64,000 nucleotides of DNA from Turnera subulata (lineage: Eukaryota > Streptophyta > Magnoliopsida > Malpighiales > Passifloraceae): NCBI GenBank assembly GCA_028386065.3, contig JAKUCV010000266.1, positions 54,867-118,866 on the forward strand, read 5' to 3'. Every line of letters starts with the position of its first letter. Position 1 is the stretch's first letter. The translations under genes were made by a program, and so were the position numbers. Below the pieces are notes generated by a model that saw only the letters and a list, made by a program, of their open reading frames with translations, was not told the DNA's origin and did no database searches. Of the stretch, positions 11,317-25,150 are shown in pieces.

Positions 11317-14300
11317 CTAAAATTGAAATATCCCATTTTGTATGGTTAGTGGGTATGGCATGTACGTAGGCGTTGACCCAAAATTAGTAACTTCAAAATT
11401 CTCCTCCACCTGCATAGCAAAAAAAAAAAAAAAAAGTCTCTGGTTAGATTCAAAAATTGTTTTATGAAAATCATAGAAATATAGTTGACACTCTCATATG
11501 TTGTCACCTTGTCCTGGAGATATTGATTTGCAGCCTGTAATATGCCTTCCTATATTTAACACAAAACATCAATTAATTGTCTTCATATGTGTCTTGAGAT
11601 GAATGTAAAAGTGAATATCTAGAATATGGGTTCAATACTAGGTTGTATTTTTCATTAAAAAATGACAAAGTAATAACTCACCAATTAATAGTATACATTA
11701 CATGAAATTACCTTATACTACGCTTATTCTCTAAATAATGAAGAATAAATGCGCTATTATAGTCTTTACAAAAGAAAAAAAGAACACTTTCCAGTAGGTA
11801 CAAGAACTTTCTTATCAGTAAGGGCACATTTTCAATTAAACTTATAAAATGGTCGATTAAAAAACTGACATTGTCAAACATCATTAGTCAAAGTAAGTAC
11901 GATTGTTTCTATTCAATTGATGTTTTTGAAGAAATTAACAAATTGGTATTTGCCATACAAATTTCTTAAACTTTCTCTCAATTTGAGATTTTGTATGCAG
12001 TCTCCAGGTGCTTCAAAACCACCTTTCCAGAGAGAATTATATACATGCTTGAGACTACGTAAAATTATCTACTTGCTCTAAGAGCAACTAATTAAACTCA
12101 AAATTTTATTGATCAAGAAATATAATTCAGGCAGATATTACTAACCTTGTTCCTCAAAAGCTGGATTTCCTTCAGCATAATCTCCATCTGTTTGTGATCA
12201 GTGAAATAAAACAGTGAGTGACATTATCAATTGGTGATAAACAGATCGTTCAGTGAAATGCTGATATAAATGAGACTGCTTTTTGCACCTTGTTTGAGCG
12301 TATTTGGCAAATCCACATTTCAAGATACTTTTCAAGCACTAGCAATTCATCCAACGTCATTTCTGCAGCACCCCCTCCAAACATATACCTGTATTGATAT
12401 GCCATAATAGAAAATAAACTCATTGGGCTTGTTGTTTAATTTCTTTTTGTTGGTTTTCTCAACTAGGAAACTATAAGCTTTTCTGTCATTTTCCCAGACA
12501 TATAGTGCCACTACAGATGCATGAACTTCATCAATAATATGGTTTACATCATTTAGCTGCAGCCTGCACACTTACCCTTTTTTTTATTTGATGTAAAAAG
12601 TATGATGTTTTTTTTTTTTTTACATTTACTTGCTTTTCATGTTTTCGGCCTTGTATCTCCTCGTTTAATCTCAGAATAAAATGATGAGGCATCTTTCAGA
12701 GTAGAAAATGACCATTACCATGTTGAGTGAGCATTTCAACCAAAAAGTTTAAGGTGGTGGTTAAGATACCAAGATTAACTTTGATCTTTATTACTCTAAC
12801 AAATAAATCCCTAATTTAGTGTCAACTTACCAATTAAGGAGATGGAATTTTTAATCCATAGGTGACTGGTTTAAGTGTAGCTTGTTAGGGTGATTGAGCC
12901 AAATCCAAGTTTGTGTTTGAAAAAGATATAAGATAAAATGTGCTGAGCTCGAGTGTGGTTAAAGTTCGGGCTCATTAGAATTGTAAATTTGGCTTGTGAG
13001 CTTAGGTAGAGTCTAATTGTATTATGAATCTAGGAGGATTGAAAATATAATTCTTAACTTTTCCATGGTCCAACACAAGAATCACTATTCCGACATCTTG
13101 GGAAAGTTTCTTAAATCAGGAAAATAGAATTTCTACATATCTTATTTTTCAGGTCAGCCAAACACATAAATTTGCAGGAATCTCACTTTCCTTTAAAACT
13201 TTCCTTACACCAAAAGCCATTTAATTTTGTTCAATTTCAAATTTGACTTGCTTACGTCTACAAAACAAGCCAAAATTTGAGGCTAAAAAACTCTTCACAA
13301 GTTGAGCTCAAGCTACTAGAAAGCTCAATTCTCATCTGGGTTCATTGATAACTATATAAATGTGTTTTTTAAAGAAGGGAGATTGTCGTCATAACTCTTA
13401 CATCCTAATTTTTTTTCATTGGACATAAACATAAATCCCCCATTCCTTCATTCAGTCCAATTCGTTTTAATTCTATCTATCCATCTATCCGTCTTTCTTT
13501 CATTTTGTTGTTTCAATTCGGTGACTCTTAATTTTTTTTATGAAAACAATAATTTTATTAAATCATGAGAATTACAAGATGTTGGTCAGCACGAAAATGA
13601 CCAACCATTGTACCAGCATATAGTTTCATTAGACTTATTGGATTCGTTTAATATATTTTCTGTAGCAAAATTGTGTTTTATATCTTTTTAGATTCATTTT
13701 AATGTGAATTTATGCATATGAAATCTGATTCAGCACTAAACAGTAATCCTAGAAGGTAAATGTAATAAAAGTAGAGGATTAAAAAAAGCATTTCTCTAGG
13801 AGATTCATTGGCAAAAAGACATAAGACGATCATTGTATCGTCCATGAAAGCCTTTTAAAAAATTCATTCTTCCTGAAACTAACCTAAAACGTTTCCTGTA
13901 TCTCCCAAAATAGACAAATTAAACCGTCCACTGAATCTTTGAGAGAAGAATTAAATTGCCTGAAGTAGCTACTATCATGTGCTAAGATATGCATGTGTAG
14001 GATAATTTATTTGTTTGGGTAAGTAATTAGTTGCTTAATTAATTATAGTTTGAAATGAATATGCAAAGTGATGAACATGATCAATCAATGGTTACCTGAT
14101 TCCCTTTTGGAGGACGTCAATTTCTTGCTTCAGCATGCTGATTTCCTCTTTTGCATCCTGATCACATTGATTCGCCAGTAAATTAATAGTGCTAGAGATT
14201 GAATTTTATGTCGCTCTTCAAAATAAATGAATGAAGAGCATGCACTGATAGATACATCGACCTTATATATTTGCCTGTTAGAAATAAAATGACCATAGCA

Positions 14301-15022
14301 TATTCAAATCATGGAAGAGGGTTGCCTTAGCTTGTTAGAGTTTGATTGTTAATTCCGATTAAGTTGAGAGTTTGAATCCTACCGATTGTTAATCCGGTCC
14401 GGCGAGGGAAGCTCCACCCACCATATATAATACAGTTTGCGAAATTTTCTGTGCAAGTGCAACTATATAAACTATGGTGCCAAACTTTGAACAACTGTAC
14501 TGTTTTCTTTTCCATATTTCTTGGATAAATGTGCATATTAATCATGCTTTCTTGTAGGAACAACTAATTAAACAGTTCTTCTGTACATGTGTACTCAGCA
14601 GCTTTCTTAGGCAAGTGACTTCTAGGGTGGTAAGATCTGGCATGATCAGGAGTTTTGAGTTGTTTTTTTTTTACACATGACCTGCATAATTAACCTTTTC
14701 GATCGCCAGTTTTTAAATGTTGTTTACTATTGAACATTTCAATGTCTTCAAAAGAAACCCAAGATTGTTCAAAAGTTATATAGATATATTTCTCCACTAA
14801 TTATATACCCATTCATTCATCAAAAAAAAAAAAAAAAAAATATACCCATTCACCAACAATCACACGCATGCATATACCCCTCTCGTGTGTGTGTGCATAG
14901 TTGTACATGTGGATTTACTTTATTGAGCACTGGAAACCAGCATCTGATGCTGCAGAAGCTTTCTACACAACGACAGCTAGCGATTGCATATAATTTTGTC
15001 TACCTTTCCATCATATATTATA

Positions 15023-15070
<48 letters not shown>

Positions 15071-15866
15071 TACTACTACCAAAAAAAGAAGAAGAGAGTA
15101 ACAGGTGCCAGAAAGATCAGTAGTATTAGTACTGCAATTACGTACCAAAGGCTGAGGAGTCTCTTTGGGCTGCTCTGGCGCCTGAGCTCCTCGGGTGGAC
15201 TTCATGTACCTCTCCACAATCCCTGGCATGTTTCTTCCTCCACCCAAAATTAAAAATTCAAGAAACACATAAGTTACATCTCCAAGAACAATAAGTTTAG
15301 ACTTGCGTGATTTTGTGCCTTATATATGTACGTTTACTTGAGTACTGTGCGTGCATGCTCACGTTCCATTTGTCTCTCACTAATCCTGTACTTGCATGTT
15401 CATTACACAGTGAAAAAAAAAAGATGCTAGGCTACTACCTATATAGTCTAGCCTTAGAAAACTTCATCCATATGTATATTACAACAAGCTTAAAACATAT
15501 AATTTCTGTCAAGTAAAGTTGTGCAACTAACTTGTTAAGTGACAATTAAGTGGATGAGCACTTGGAGATATGTGTACTGTATATAGTATCTCCGTATCTG
15601 TGTGTTCAAGTATTAGTGCGCACCGGCAGGTCTCGAGTTCGAGTCTTAATGATAAGAAAAGTAAGAAAAGGAAAAAGATGATACCCTTTGGTGGCGAGTT
15701 CATAAAGCTTTCCATGGGCGGAGAAAATGACAACTCCAATTTCAGCATCACACAGCACAGAGAGCTCCTTAGCCTTCTTAAGAAGCCCTGCTCGGCGCTT
15801 GCAGAAGGTGACCTGCCTGTGCACCGGGTTCTCAATACGCTTCATCTGAACCTTTCCACGAGCCAT
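11317..15866 (-). CDS. AGL12: MIKC-type MADS-box transcription factor, AGL12/XAANTAL1-like, 7 exons
   Basis: Nuclear MADS-box transcription factor that should bind CArG boxes as a dimer. Exons are 15866-15685, 15233-15146, 14157-14096, 12388-12289, 12187-12146, 11549-11508 and 11409-11317. All have GT-AG borders and join in frame to 202 residues. Exon 1 encodes the MADS domain (residues 1-60, starting [14 protein letters not shown]). Exon 2 is the I region. Exons 3-6 are the K-domain coiled coil, with exon sizes of 62, 100, 42 and 42 bp that are diagnostic of MIKC genes. The C-terminus ends [11 protein letters not shown]. The [21 protein letters not shown] stretch in exon 1 and the C-terminal PLT...IFQF match what I remember of AGL12. 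Arabidopsis AGL12 acts in root meristem proliferation and flowering; that role is inferred here. Intron 2 contains a long (TA)n tract and intron 3 is 1.7 kb. Confidence 0.92.
14311..14425 (+). repeat. tRNA-like SINE head in intron 2 of the AGL12-like gene
   Basis: The plus strand shows an A-box-like 'ttagcttgttagag' followed about 45 bp later by a B-box-like 'gagtttgaatcc'. This is the spacing of tRNA-derived SINE heads. No tRNA cloverleaf can be closed. Boundaries are uncertain. Confidence 0.4.
15023..15069. repeat. (TA)n microsatellite
   Basis: Uninterrupted TA dinucleotide run of about 23 units inside intron 2 of the AGL12-like gene. It is likely polymorphic in length. Confidence 0.95.
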
Positions 15867-16081
15867 ATTATCTAGTAGCTAGCTAGCTATATGAATTCTT
15901 TTAGTTACTACTGTGTTAACTATCTGGTGTTAGCTGCCTTGTGAAAACTTTTTTTTTTTTTTTCTTCCAGCAGACAACCTCCCACTAGTTTGAACTAGCT
16001 TCGAGGTTGTTGCAATCCACCCCTACTCTCTCAGGAAGATGTCTGAAAGTGCATCTGATCACAAGTAACGCAGCTTCACAA

Positions 16082-16089
16082 CTTATATA
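16082..16089 (-). promoter_or_regulatory. TATA box of the AGL12-like gene
   Basis: TATATAAG on the minus strand, about 215 bp upstream of the start codon at 15866. This leaves a 5' UTR of roughly 180 bp. Confidence 0.5.
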
Positions 16090-16866
16090 CTCCAGTATAG
16101 ATTCTCTTCCAACCCCCCACCAAGAATAATAAATGGTCGGCACCTGCTGTGCCTTTACTCTTCACTATGGTATACCTTTTATAATCTCTCATATCACTAC
16201 TACGCATTGTTTATTCTCCACAGAATATTGGAATTCAGATTCTCTACTGTCATTACTTTCAATAACATAATGTGATTGTGACAAAAATTGGGTTCTTAAT
16301 TATACTAAATACATAACAAAATATGTAAAAAAAACAGAACTACGTGTAAGTAACGACTTGCATACGATTATAACTCATTTCGAGTTAGAACTCAAACGTT
16401 TGGTTGAATTAGTCAGGCCTTTGACATAGTAAGCCATTATAATAAAAAACATTCTTGCTTTCGAATCGCTGGACTCTCCTCATTGAGTTTAATAAAGCAG
16501 CAAAGGTAATGCTTAATTAATCTAGGAGAAGCTCAATTTCTCGCCAGAATATGTACTTGGCAGACGCCTCCCATCCCAATCCAGCAGCCTCACCAGCCAA
16601 TGAGCCATCCTGTGAACTAGGGGAAATTCTACTTTGTGGAGAATTTTTCTACTTTCTGGTGGGGAAAAGTTGTAGATATGTTGGGTAGTATTTAAAAGTC
16701 TAGTCAGCTTGCAATTACTTTCACATCACATGCCAACCAATCTCTTTTCGTTCACAAACCAATGAGCTGCCCATGTTGGGTTTGAAGGCTTTTGTAGCCC
16801 ACTTTTCTTCTTGTTTGTTGGCTTTCTTTACCGCCTTCACCTTTTACTTTTCTGATGAGCAGACCT

Positions 16867-16911
16867 TTTCTTCTACTTCTTCTTCTTTTTCTTCTGCTTC
16901 TTCTTCTTTTA
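16867..16911. repeat. (TTC)n-rich microsatellite
   Basis: Imperfect run of TTC and CTT triplets with single-base interruptions, upstream of the AGL12-like gene. Confidence 0.8.
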
Positions 16912-18367
16912 TATCCTAGGTTTTAATTAATAGTAATACCATGAACATATATATATATAAGATCAATGAAAGGACGTTTCAAGAACCCATTCCTAGCTAG
17001 AGGGTCTTCATAATTTTTCAAGACAAGAATCTTGTCCAATCACACTTGCTACTCACTAGATACAACAATATTGTTCTGCTTTAATTAACATCTCACGCAT
17101 AGAAGCTACTTCTTTTTTAAAAAATATATATTTATTCTTCTATAGATCTTTCAATTAAGTGGCTCCTTTGGGAGGGTTAAACGGGTGCCATCTGTACTTT
17201 TATCTTGTATGAGGATTCTCATTTGATTGATATCATTATCGTCATACCATTGGTATAAAGTTCATAAGGTTCCTCCTATATCTTTATATTAAATATTGGC
17301 TAAAAAAATCTTTATGTCAAATATATATCCTAACAATTGATCAGTGGTAAATTGAGACAGGTTCTAATAATAAAGTGGGTTGGAAGTGAAGAAGCACATT
17401 TGCGCTTAGGATTGTGGCTACAGGATTCGACTATAGGTAATTCTATCTTCAATTAAAAGCATACGGGTAAGATTAACAATTATGAGAATATTATTTAGCC
17501 AAAAAAAATTCTGAGAATATTGTTATCATCATACTACACAGTTCCACTGTTTACTATAGGTAAAGCTAATATTACTATTTGTGTATAGTAAAAGGCAACA
17601 CAACTCCTTACCATTTTTTTTCTTGTTTCTTCCTTTGTAGACATATAGGCCACTATTTTGGTTTACTGTTTGTACACTCATGCTGGAGCAATGGGTTTAA
17701 TTTGGTATAGTTCAAGTCCAAATAAAAAGACTACATGTGTCAGATAAATAAAACTGTTAGTCAGTTTTATATTGTTGGCATGGGTAACAACTAATGTGAG
17801 GTGAAAATAAGGGACTGGGGTAATAATCTGTGTGATTGGTTTTTTTTCTTTCTGGGTTCTTTTTTATTGCTCCAGCTTTTTCAAGTAAAACACATACACT
17901 TAGGTTCTTAGGTTGTGACATGTGAGTCATTTTTTATTTTTTAGTGATTTATTTCCTAATGATTTAACTCCCGACCAACAAGGACGCGATGATCCAGAGG
18001 AACAACAAGAAAAATGATTCTAGAGGAACAATGATTGATCTGGACTTCAGTTTTAGCAGGATCCAATTTAATAGAAAGAAGTAAGTCTTCTATTCGTTTA
18101 ATCTTCTTTTATGTTAAACATGCCTAAATTTCCAACAGACACAGTTTTGAAGTAACATTAAAACCGCCTATGGAACCATCAAATTATTAATCCACTTAAA
18201 TTTCCAGGATAGGTTCAGTGAAAAACTGGGAAGAAATAACAATAGCCAAATTATTCTAAACGTAGATATTTTTGGTTGTTACTAGAAATGTTTGAGGATA
18301 TATAAGAACTGGAGAACGGGTAATTAAACTTGTCGTCCTTAGTCAAGCAATGAAATACAACATTTAC

Positions 18368-18725
18368 TGCAAACTTATCTTCAAACAAAAGAAGTGGATT
18401 GGGATAAGCTATTTGATGTTGTGTTATTCAGATGGTTTGTTTGGTTCAAGGCCACACATCCTAACTTCCCATACGACTTATCTGCCGTCATCAATCGTGC
18501 TGAGAGTATTTTGGCTTGGAATGGGCCTGTATGTAGACCAATTTTAGTATAACTCCACAAGTCACCCTCTGTGTAATGTAGCAGTTTTTGTTGTCTTATA
18601 CTTCTGCTCTGTTCTCTGTATTTGATGGTTAGTGATGTGCTATTGTCATCTATTGGATGACTAACACTCATCCTAATTTGATTGATGAATCATCAATAAA
18701 ATCTCGTTATATCAAAAAAAAAAGA
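18368..18725 (+). mobile_element. 5'-truncated LINE 3' end
   Basis: The plus-strand reading around 18395-18547 resembles the C-terminal tail of plant LINE polyproteins (segment WFVWFKATHPNFPYDLS, with one frame change). It is followed by a 3' UTR and an A-rich tail at about 18713-18725. Matching 9-bp direct repeats AACATTTAC at 18359-18367 and 18726-18734 fit a target site duplication. Confidence 0.65.
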
Positions 18726-21068
18726 AACATTTACCAAGCTGGTGGTGAGTTCTTCGCAGCGAGCTCTATCAAAGTCCAGAATGTCTCATATTAAAGAATG
18801 TCTAATAAAGAATTATATAATTCCTAGGATCAATAAAAGTTTAACCCTTGCTTGCATGCTTTATTGAACTGGTATCTAGCTTGGATAGTACTTTACAAGT
18901 TAGTGGTATTAACATGTATGCTTTTAGCTTCATACTGTATATTTTAACATGCAGTCTCCAAAACCAAAATACAATGCAAACCCTACGTAGCTTTGTGACA
19001 AAATTTTTAGATAAAGTCATTGGTTTCTGCTTAATTAATTATTAAGTCCCCAAGGATTAACCCATATTTTCTTCGGGTTGAAAGTTGTGTCGGAACTTGT
19101 GCCTATGACCTAGCTTGTAAAAGGTCTCATTTTTATAGCTAGGTCATAGATTTGATCATATCTAGGGTTTAATTACTAGCACACTTGTGTTTTCTCTTGA
19201 TATAATAGAATATTAGGGAAATCCCTTGGCGGGTACTACATTCAAGACAAGAAGATTACATTAGCCAATAAGCGTGGTGCCTTGTTGAAAAAACTTTGGC
19301 TTCCTCAAGATCTGTTTCAGATGCTGAGAACCAATGATCGAATTATTGTGTAAGACTAAACAAAAATCAGGAAGATGATCTGATATTTTAGTTCACTATC
19401 GTGTGATTTGAATATGAAGTAAGACTTATGAAATTTCATAAAGTTCTAGAATCAAACATGAATAAGTTTAGCAGAGAAGATCAAGCATTGCTAGATATTC
19501 ACTCATTTGAATATAGCTAGTGCTATATGTGTCTACATTACATTTATATTGAATTTGTCAGTTTTCGTCAGTGCGATTTTATATATAAATGCTCACATAC
19601 ACTGTGGTAATGAAAATAACTCATTTGGGGTACTCATCTCAGAACTTGGAGAATGAGTAGCACAATCACCCAGCATAATTAGGTATGTCGACCCGGCCCA
19701 AATCAATTCCACATTAGTCGGGACAAAATTCAATTCTGGATACGGAATAGGAAAAAAAAAAGGAAAAAGACATTATATACATTTTGACCTTTTTTCATTA
19801 AAAGAACTAATACACGAATTAAGAATACAACAAGATTTACTAGAAGATACTAGCACATGTAGCAACTAGTGGAAGGTTTTGGAAAATGCACCTTTTGAGA
19901 GTTGTAAATCACGTTGGACCCCGCTCGTAGTCCTAGAATGGGTGTCGCGCCACGGATGAGATTAGTCTGGCCTGTCGAGCTGGGATACTCATAGTATCAA
20001 AAAACTAGTGTAAGGTTTTGCTGGATTGCGCCATTACCCAGAATAGCTTTCCAATAATTATAAAATGAAATCCATACCATAACCGCAATTTAAACAGATT
20101 ATTTGCCTTTCTAGCTAGACTTTGTGCGGTCTTTTTAAGATATATTTGCCAGTCATTGCAATATAGAAGTGTAGGTAATAGATCAAATAACATATATAAT
20201 ATCTGGAATTCTGTCAACAGTAGCTCTTTTTCTTTGGACAACTAAGAAATGATCAAAGATCTTTGACCAAGGAATAAAGGGGACAGAAGATCTTTCTTTC
20301 CCTTTCCTCTACATATAAAGCATTTTGAGGTCAAATTAGAGGCCTAACGTACGTGTCCATTGTACAACAATATGGAATGATCGACATGGGGGCATGTTGA
20401 TCCCTGATCGATCAGAATGCTCCACTATGTTTGGGGGCCAGATTTTTCAATTTTGAAGTATTTAGAATATTATATTCTTAATCCACCACATATATAACGC
20501 ATATTTTCTTAGTTGGCTGAAAATGAGAAGATTATAAAGTTTTGAGTTTGACTCAACGTCTCAATTTACAATGGTTGGCATATGAGAACCTAGAAACTAG
20601 TCACAATTCTCATTTTTCAAATCATCCTTAATCCCACCCATTGAGATCGATCCTGTAAGTCTTTTTTTTTTTTTTTATGCTGAAACCTATAATTCTATGA
20701 TTCCTTGGATTGGATTAGGCACTGCATTAAGCATTATATAATGTTTTTACATTCTTCTTTGGAGATAAATTATACATAAAATCCATAAAAATAATTAATT
20801 GATAACATTTAACAATTTTTTTTTCTAAAGGGTTAGCAGGAATTAAAGTGCCAAATGAAACGTTTGTAATAGTTATAATTTTGATGAAATATCAAATAGC
20901 TAAAGCATTCCCTGTGAGTAGGGATGGCAATCGGGTAGGGTAAGCAAGACCCAGACCCGGACCCTTAATCAAATTGGGTAGGGTAAGAATGGACTAATTA
21001 TGAACTGGGTAGGATAAAGTTCTATTTTTTTGCCCAACGGGTAATGCGGGTCTGGGTAAGGGTATACC

Positions 21069-23889
21069 TGTAACAACCCGGGTAAAAATTTACATTTTAC
21101 CGGGATTGTAAAAACGCTTTGTATAGCAATTTACCATGTAAAATAATCTTAGGTAATTATTTCAGGGTAAATTAAGCATCGGATTCTGAAACTGACCCTT
21201 ACCCCACGCTCGGGATTTTTCTGCGGATTTTACGGACCAAAGTTGGAATTTTTCGGGTCCATGATTCTCGAGAAAAGTCATGTTTAACCTCGAATTATCG
21301 GGCCAGAAATAAAGTCAAGGGGGTATAATAGATATTTTCTGGCCCGGAAGGGACACGACTGCATGATTGAGTCACACAGCCGCCTTCTCCTGTGTGCCGG
21401 TGAGCCATTTCCTGTGTAACCCGTGAAAATCATTCTTTTTTTCCCGTGCCTTCTCTGCTTCCAGTGCACACCATACCACACCTTGCCTCCATCTTCACCT
21501 TCTCCTCATACTCTCTGCAAAAAAAATACACAACCCAGTAGTCCTCCTGCAACTCCCTTCACCAAACCAAAACCAGAAACATAATAATAAAAATAATAAA
21601 AAAAAGAGAAAAGAAAGAAACCAAGAAAAGAAGCAGAAAAAAAGGAAAAGGAGTAGGGGCTGCCGGTCACCACCCGTGAACTACCCGACAGCCAACCGCC
21701 GCCTCTACCTTCCTGCTCGCCTGCCGCCGCGGAGGACGTGTCGTCGCCGCCCGGAGCCGCAGCAACAATAGTCGAGAGTCGTCGCCCGTAACGCCGACAC
21801 CTTTCTCCTCATTCCCCTTTGCCCAGTTGCTCCACCTGACGCGAGACGACGGCGAGCCACCACCGGATCCGGCCGCTGTTCCTTCCCCTTTGCGACACCA
21901 CCACCGTCGCCTCACCACTACCTCGCTGGACAGCCAACACCAGTAGTCGTTCGTCGCACCTCCTCGCATCCCCCTCACGTCAGCCACCGCGCCTCCGCCT
22001 CCTGCTCAAGGTGAGCAACCCGGATGAGGAAGACGACCTGAATGTAGGTCGCGGGCCGTGGATTGACCCAGCAGCTTTGGGCCGGGCGCGGGCTAGGAGT
22101 CGTGCCGAGCTTGAGGTTGGGCTTAATTCGTGGGCCTGATGCTTGGCTTGGTCTGGCCAGTCAGCCCTGGACCTGGTCAACCTTGGGTCTTTTTATTAGT
22201 GGGCTGGGTTTTGGACATGGGCTGCATAGTAAGGCCCAGTCCGAAATAAAAAAAGTAATAATAAATAATAATGATAAATAAATACGAAAATTCTGGAAAA
22301 AAAATAATAATAATTTTGAAAAAAATGGAATTTTAATAGTAAGTATAGTTTGGAAAAGATATGGTATACCATATGGGAAATATTTATTTTGGGAATATAT
22401 AGATGGTAAATAATAATTATTTTTAACAAATATTTTGGAAAGTACATACTCAAGGAAAATAAAAATGGGAAGGATATTATCAAAGTAAATACGTACCGGA
22501 ATAATAACCGGATATAATTATAGTAGAGTGTTTCCGGCCTATGTAATTAAATGGTGAATTATGATGATAATGAGAATTAACCGGGGGAATACCGAGTTAG
22601 CACAGTAATTATTTTACGGCTTACAGTAATAGTCAAGCATTTGCATATCATCTTATATGTGCATAAATTGTTGTTTGATATAGGAATTGATAACGAGCAG
22701 TGCCCTGAGGAGCCTGAGCCGGAACACTTCGAGGACTATCAGGAATAGAAAATCGGCTAAGGTGAGGATAAGTAAATATTTATATATTGCCGTAGTACCA
22801 AGTTGCTATTGTGTTATATGCTTGAATAATTCTTTATGGCTGTGAATAGTTGTTGTGAGATGAATTTAATTGTTGTTTGTTGCCATTGATGTTGCTGAAT
22901 TGATGCTGCTGTTGATGTTATTGATAATGTTAGAAATGTTCGTATTGGTAGGTTATTACTGTTGTTGTTGGCTGTGAAAATTGTGAGAGTGGAGTACCAA
23001 GGGTACTAGTTGAATGAGCTTGTACTATCCAGACGAGCGGAGAGGCTGTGAGCCTGCTCGGGATAATGTGATAATGGAGGATAATAGAAATTAAGTAATT
23101 AGGAATAATAAAACTGGATACACTTAGACATCTAGTAAGTCACAGTTAAATGTTGGAATAGCCAGATGGTAGTCTTATTTTTATGGTGCTGGGGGAGAGT
23201 GTGCTTGGGGTCTGCTCTCTGTCTGTACCAGTTTTTATTTTAGGCGCTGGGGGAGAGTGTGCTTAGGGTCTGCTCCCTGTCTGTGCCAATTATACGTGGA
23301 GGTACCAGGGCGGGGTCCACGGGCTAGCTAGCTTGACTACCAGGCGACAACCATCATTTAACTAGTGATAGGGGCCCTGATAATAAAATTGGTATAACGT
23401 GTCTAGAATCACAGAGTGTGTTATTTAGGGTTCGTATGAACCTTAGGTATTTGCTGTTGATGTAACTTGGATTATTTACGGATGTTGTATATGTATATTT
23501 GCTTATGGATTTTACCCGGTGAGCACTTCGGACTCACCCCTCGCCTGCGTGACCTGGTCGCGTAGTTTGATTGTGCGTAGCTCAGGTACGTTCGAGGCAA
23601 GCTGTGGTGCACCCTCTGCCAGGCCCGGATCCATCCTGCGTTGCATCATGTTTATACTATTATCTATTGCTGTGTTGTATTAAGACTTCCGCTGCTTGCA
23701 TTTTATAACTATGTGGATTAATGCTTGTTGTAATAACGATCCTGTGACGAGACAAACACTATTGATGTATTATGTACTTTTATTGTATTAACACTGCTGG
23801 TTGTGATAGTTACCATTGTGGTTATTGTAATAGCATGTGGTCCCACGTGTTTACTGTGTATAACGGTAAATACGGATCGGGGCATTTCA
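21069..23889 (+). repeat. 5' LTR of element A
   Basis: It starts TGTAACAAC and ends GGGGCATTTCA. It contains a purine-rich tract (about 21596-21655) and a GC-rich exon-like block (21655-22010) ending at a donor-like CTCAAG/GTGAGC. An acceptor-like GATATAG precedes 22684, and a short acidic reading frame follows. An imperfect tandem duplication of about 55 bp lies at 23177-23288, each unit carrying 'gctgggggagagtgtgct'. It is repeated as the 3' LTR at 29262-32092. Confidence 0.95.
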
Positions 23890-23910
23890 TTTTGGTAGCG
23901 GAGCAGGCTG
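23890..23910 (+). other. primer binding site of element A
   Basis: Directly after the LTR, TGGTAGCGGAGC resembles the plant initiator tRNA-Met PBS (TGGTATCAGAGC), with differences in the middle. The same position in element D reads TGGTAGTGGAGC. Confidence 0.65.
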
Positions 23911-23997
23911 TAGGTCATTGGTTGTTGTTTGATTTTTTGTGCATATCCGGCTGAGGGACACCAGCATGCTGTCCAATAGCACTTAGAAGAGGACCAA

Positions 23998-25150
23998 GTG
24001 TCAATCGGTCAACCGCATGCCTACGTGGACGAACCACATGTCTACGATGGGGTACCGGGTATGCCATACCAGATGTCCTTGCAGATGATGCACATGATGA
24101 CCCAGATCCTTCACCGACAGACAGCTGGGGGACCAGTCGAGGACCCTGTTTCAACCAAGCTATCTGAGCTTGGAGCTGAGCCATTCTCAGGAGCGACTGA
24201 CCCTCGTGAGGCGGACGAGTGGTTACGTCAGATCGCCAGGGTCATGCTTAAGATCAAGTGCACAACTGACCAGTGGGTGAACTATGCCGCTTCTCTTTTC
24301 CGTGAGGAAGCAGCAACCTGGTGGGAATCTACCACAAGAGACCTGCCAAAACCAGTGGTGATGCCATGGGCTGAGTTCACGGCCATGTTCAAGGACAAGT
24401 TCATTACTGAAGAATTTCAGGAGCGCATGCAGTGCGAATACCTGGAATTGCGCCAGGATGGTATGACCGTGACGGAGTACGAGAAGAAGTTTGACCGCTT
24501 GTCCCTGTATGTTGGAGATCTGGTAGCAACTACCAAAGCTAGATGCCAACGTTTCTGGAGAGGTTTACATCCCGACATTCGAGCTATCATGGGATGCAAG
24601 GATTTTGCTGGTTATCAGGACATGGTAAGGGATGCTCAGCAGTCTGAAGTTACCTAGCGTGACCAACAGGGGTATCGCCGGAAGAGAAATGCACCACAAG
24701 TACCTCCCAGTCAGAACAAGAAGCCATATGTACCTGTCGCTAGTGCACCTGTAGCTGGACGTGGACAGTATCAGCAGATGACCTATGGACGTGGTTGGAC
24801 TAACAACCGTGGAGCTTCGACTGGGGATGGAGTGGACCTGGAGTGACTAGTTCTGGAGACAACCGCTTCTGACGTCCCATATCATCAGTCAGATGCTTTG
24901 AGTGCAATGAGTTGGGACATTACCGTTATGCATGCCCCAAGCTTGGGAGAGTCAGTAACTCTGCACTGGCACCAACAGTTCAGGCCTCTATGGCTAGAGT
25001 GCCAGGTGGATATAGAGCACAAGGACAAGGTCAAGGTCGTGGTCGTGGGAATCCTTCCACAAGGACCCAATCTGGAGCTAACTAGAGCACAGCAGTTCCT
25101 AGAGCTTTCGTCATCACCGCAAAAGAGGACTCTGATGCTGCTCAAGTTAT
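23998..25150 (+). pseudogene. gag of element A, interrupted
   Basis: Capsid/nucleocapsid polyprotein of a Ty3/gypsy element. An open frame runs 23998-24657 and carries a retrotransposon-gag capsid domain (about residues 60-200, with ADEWLRQI and ATWWESTT segments). It ends at a TAG where element D has TGG. Homology continues with frame changes to a CCHC zinc knuckle, CFECNELGHYRYAC, encoded at about 24896-24937. At least one stop (24655-24657) and further frame changes break it. The start ATG at 23998 is approximate. Confidence 0.85.

Larger units (their letters stand above)
16112..20910. other. gene-poor intergenic region
   Basis: AT-rich DNA with A/T runs. Apart from the TTC microsatellite and the LINE tail at 18368-18725, no gene, RNA gene or bounded repeat was recognised. 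A stretch near 19900-19990 is GC-richer and looks like a decayed repeat that I could not classify. Confidence 0.5.
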
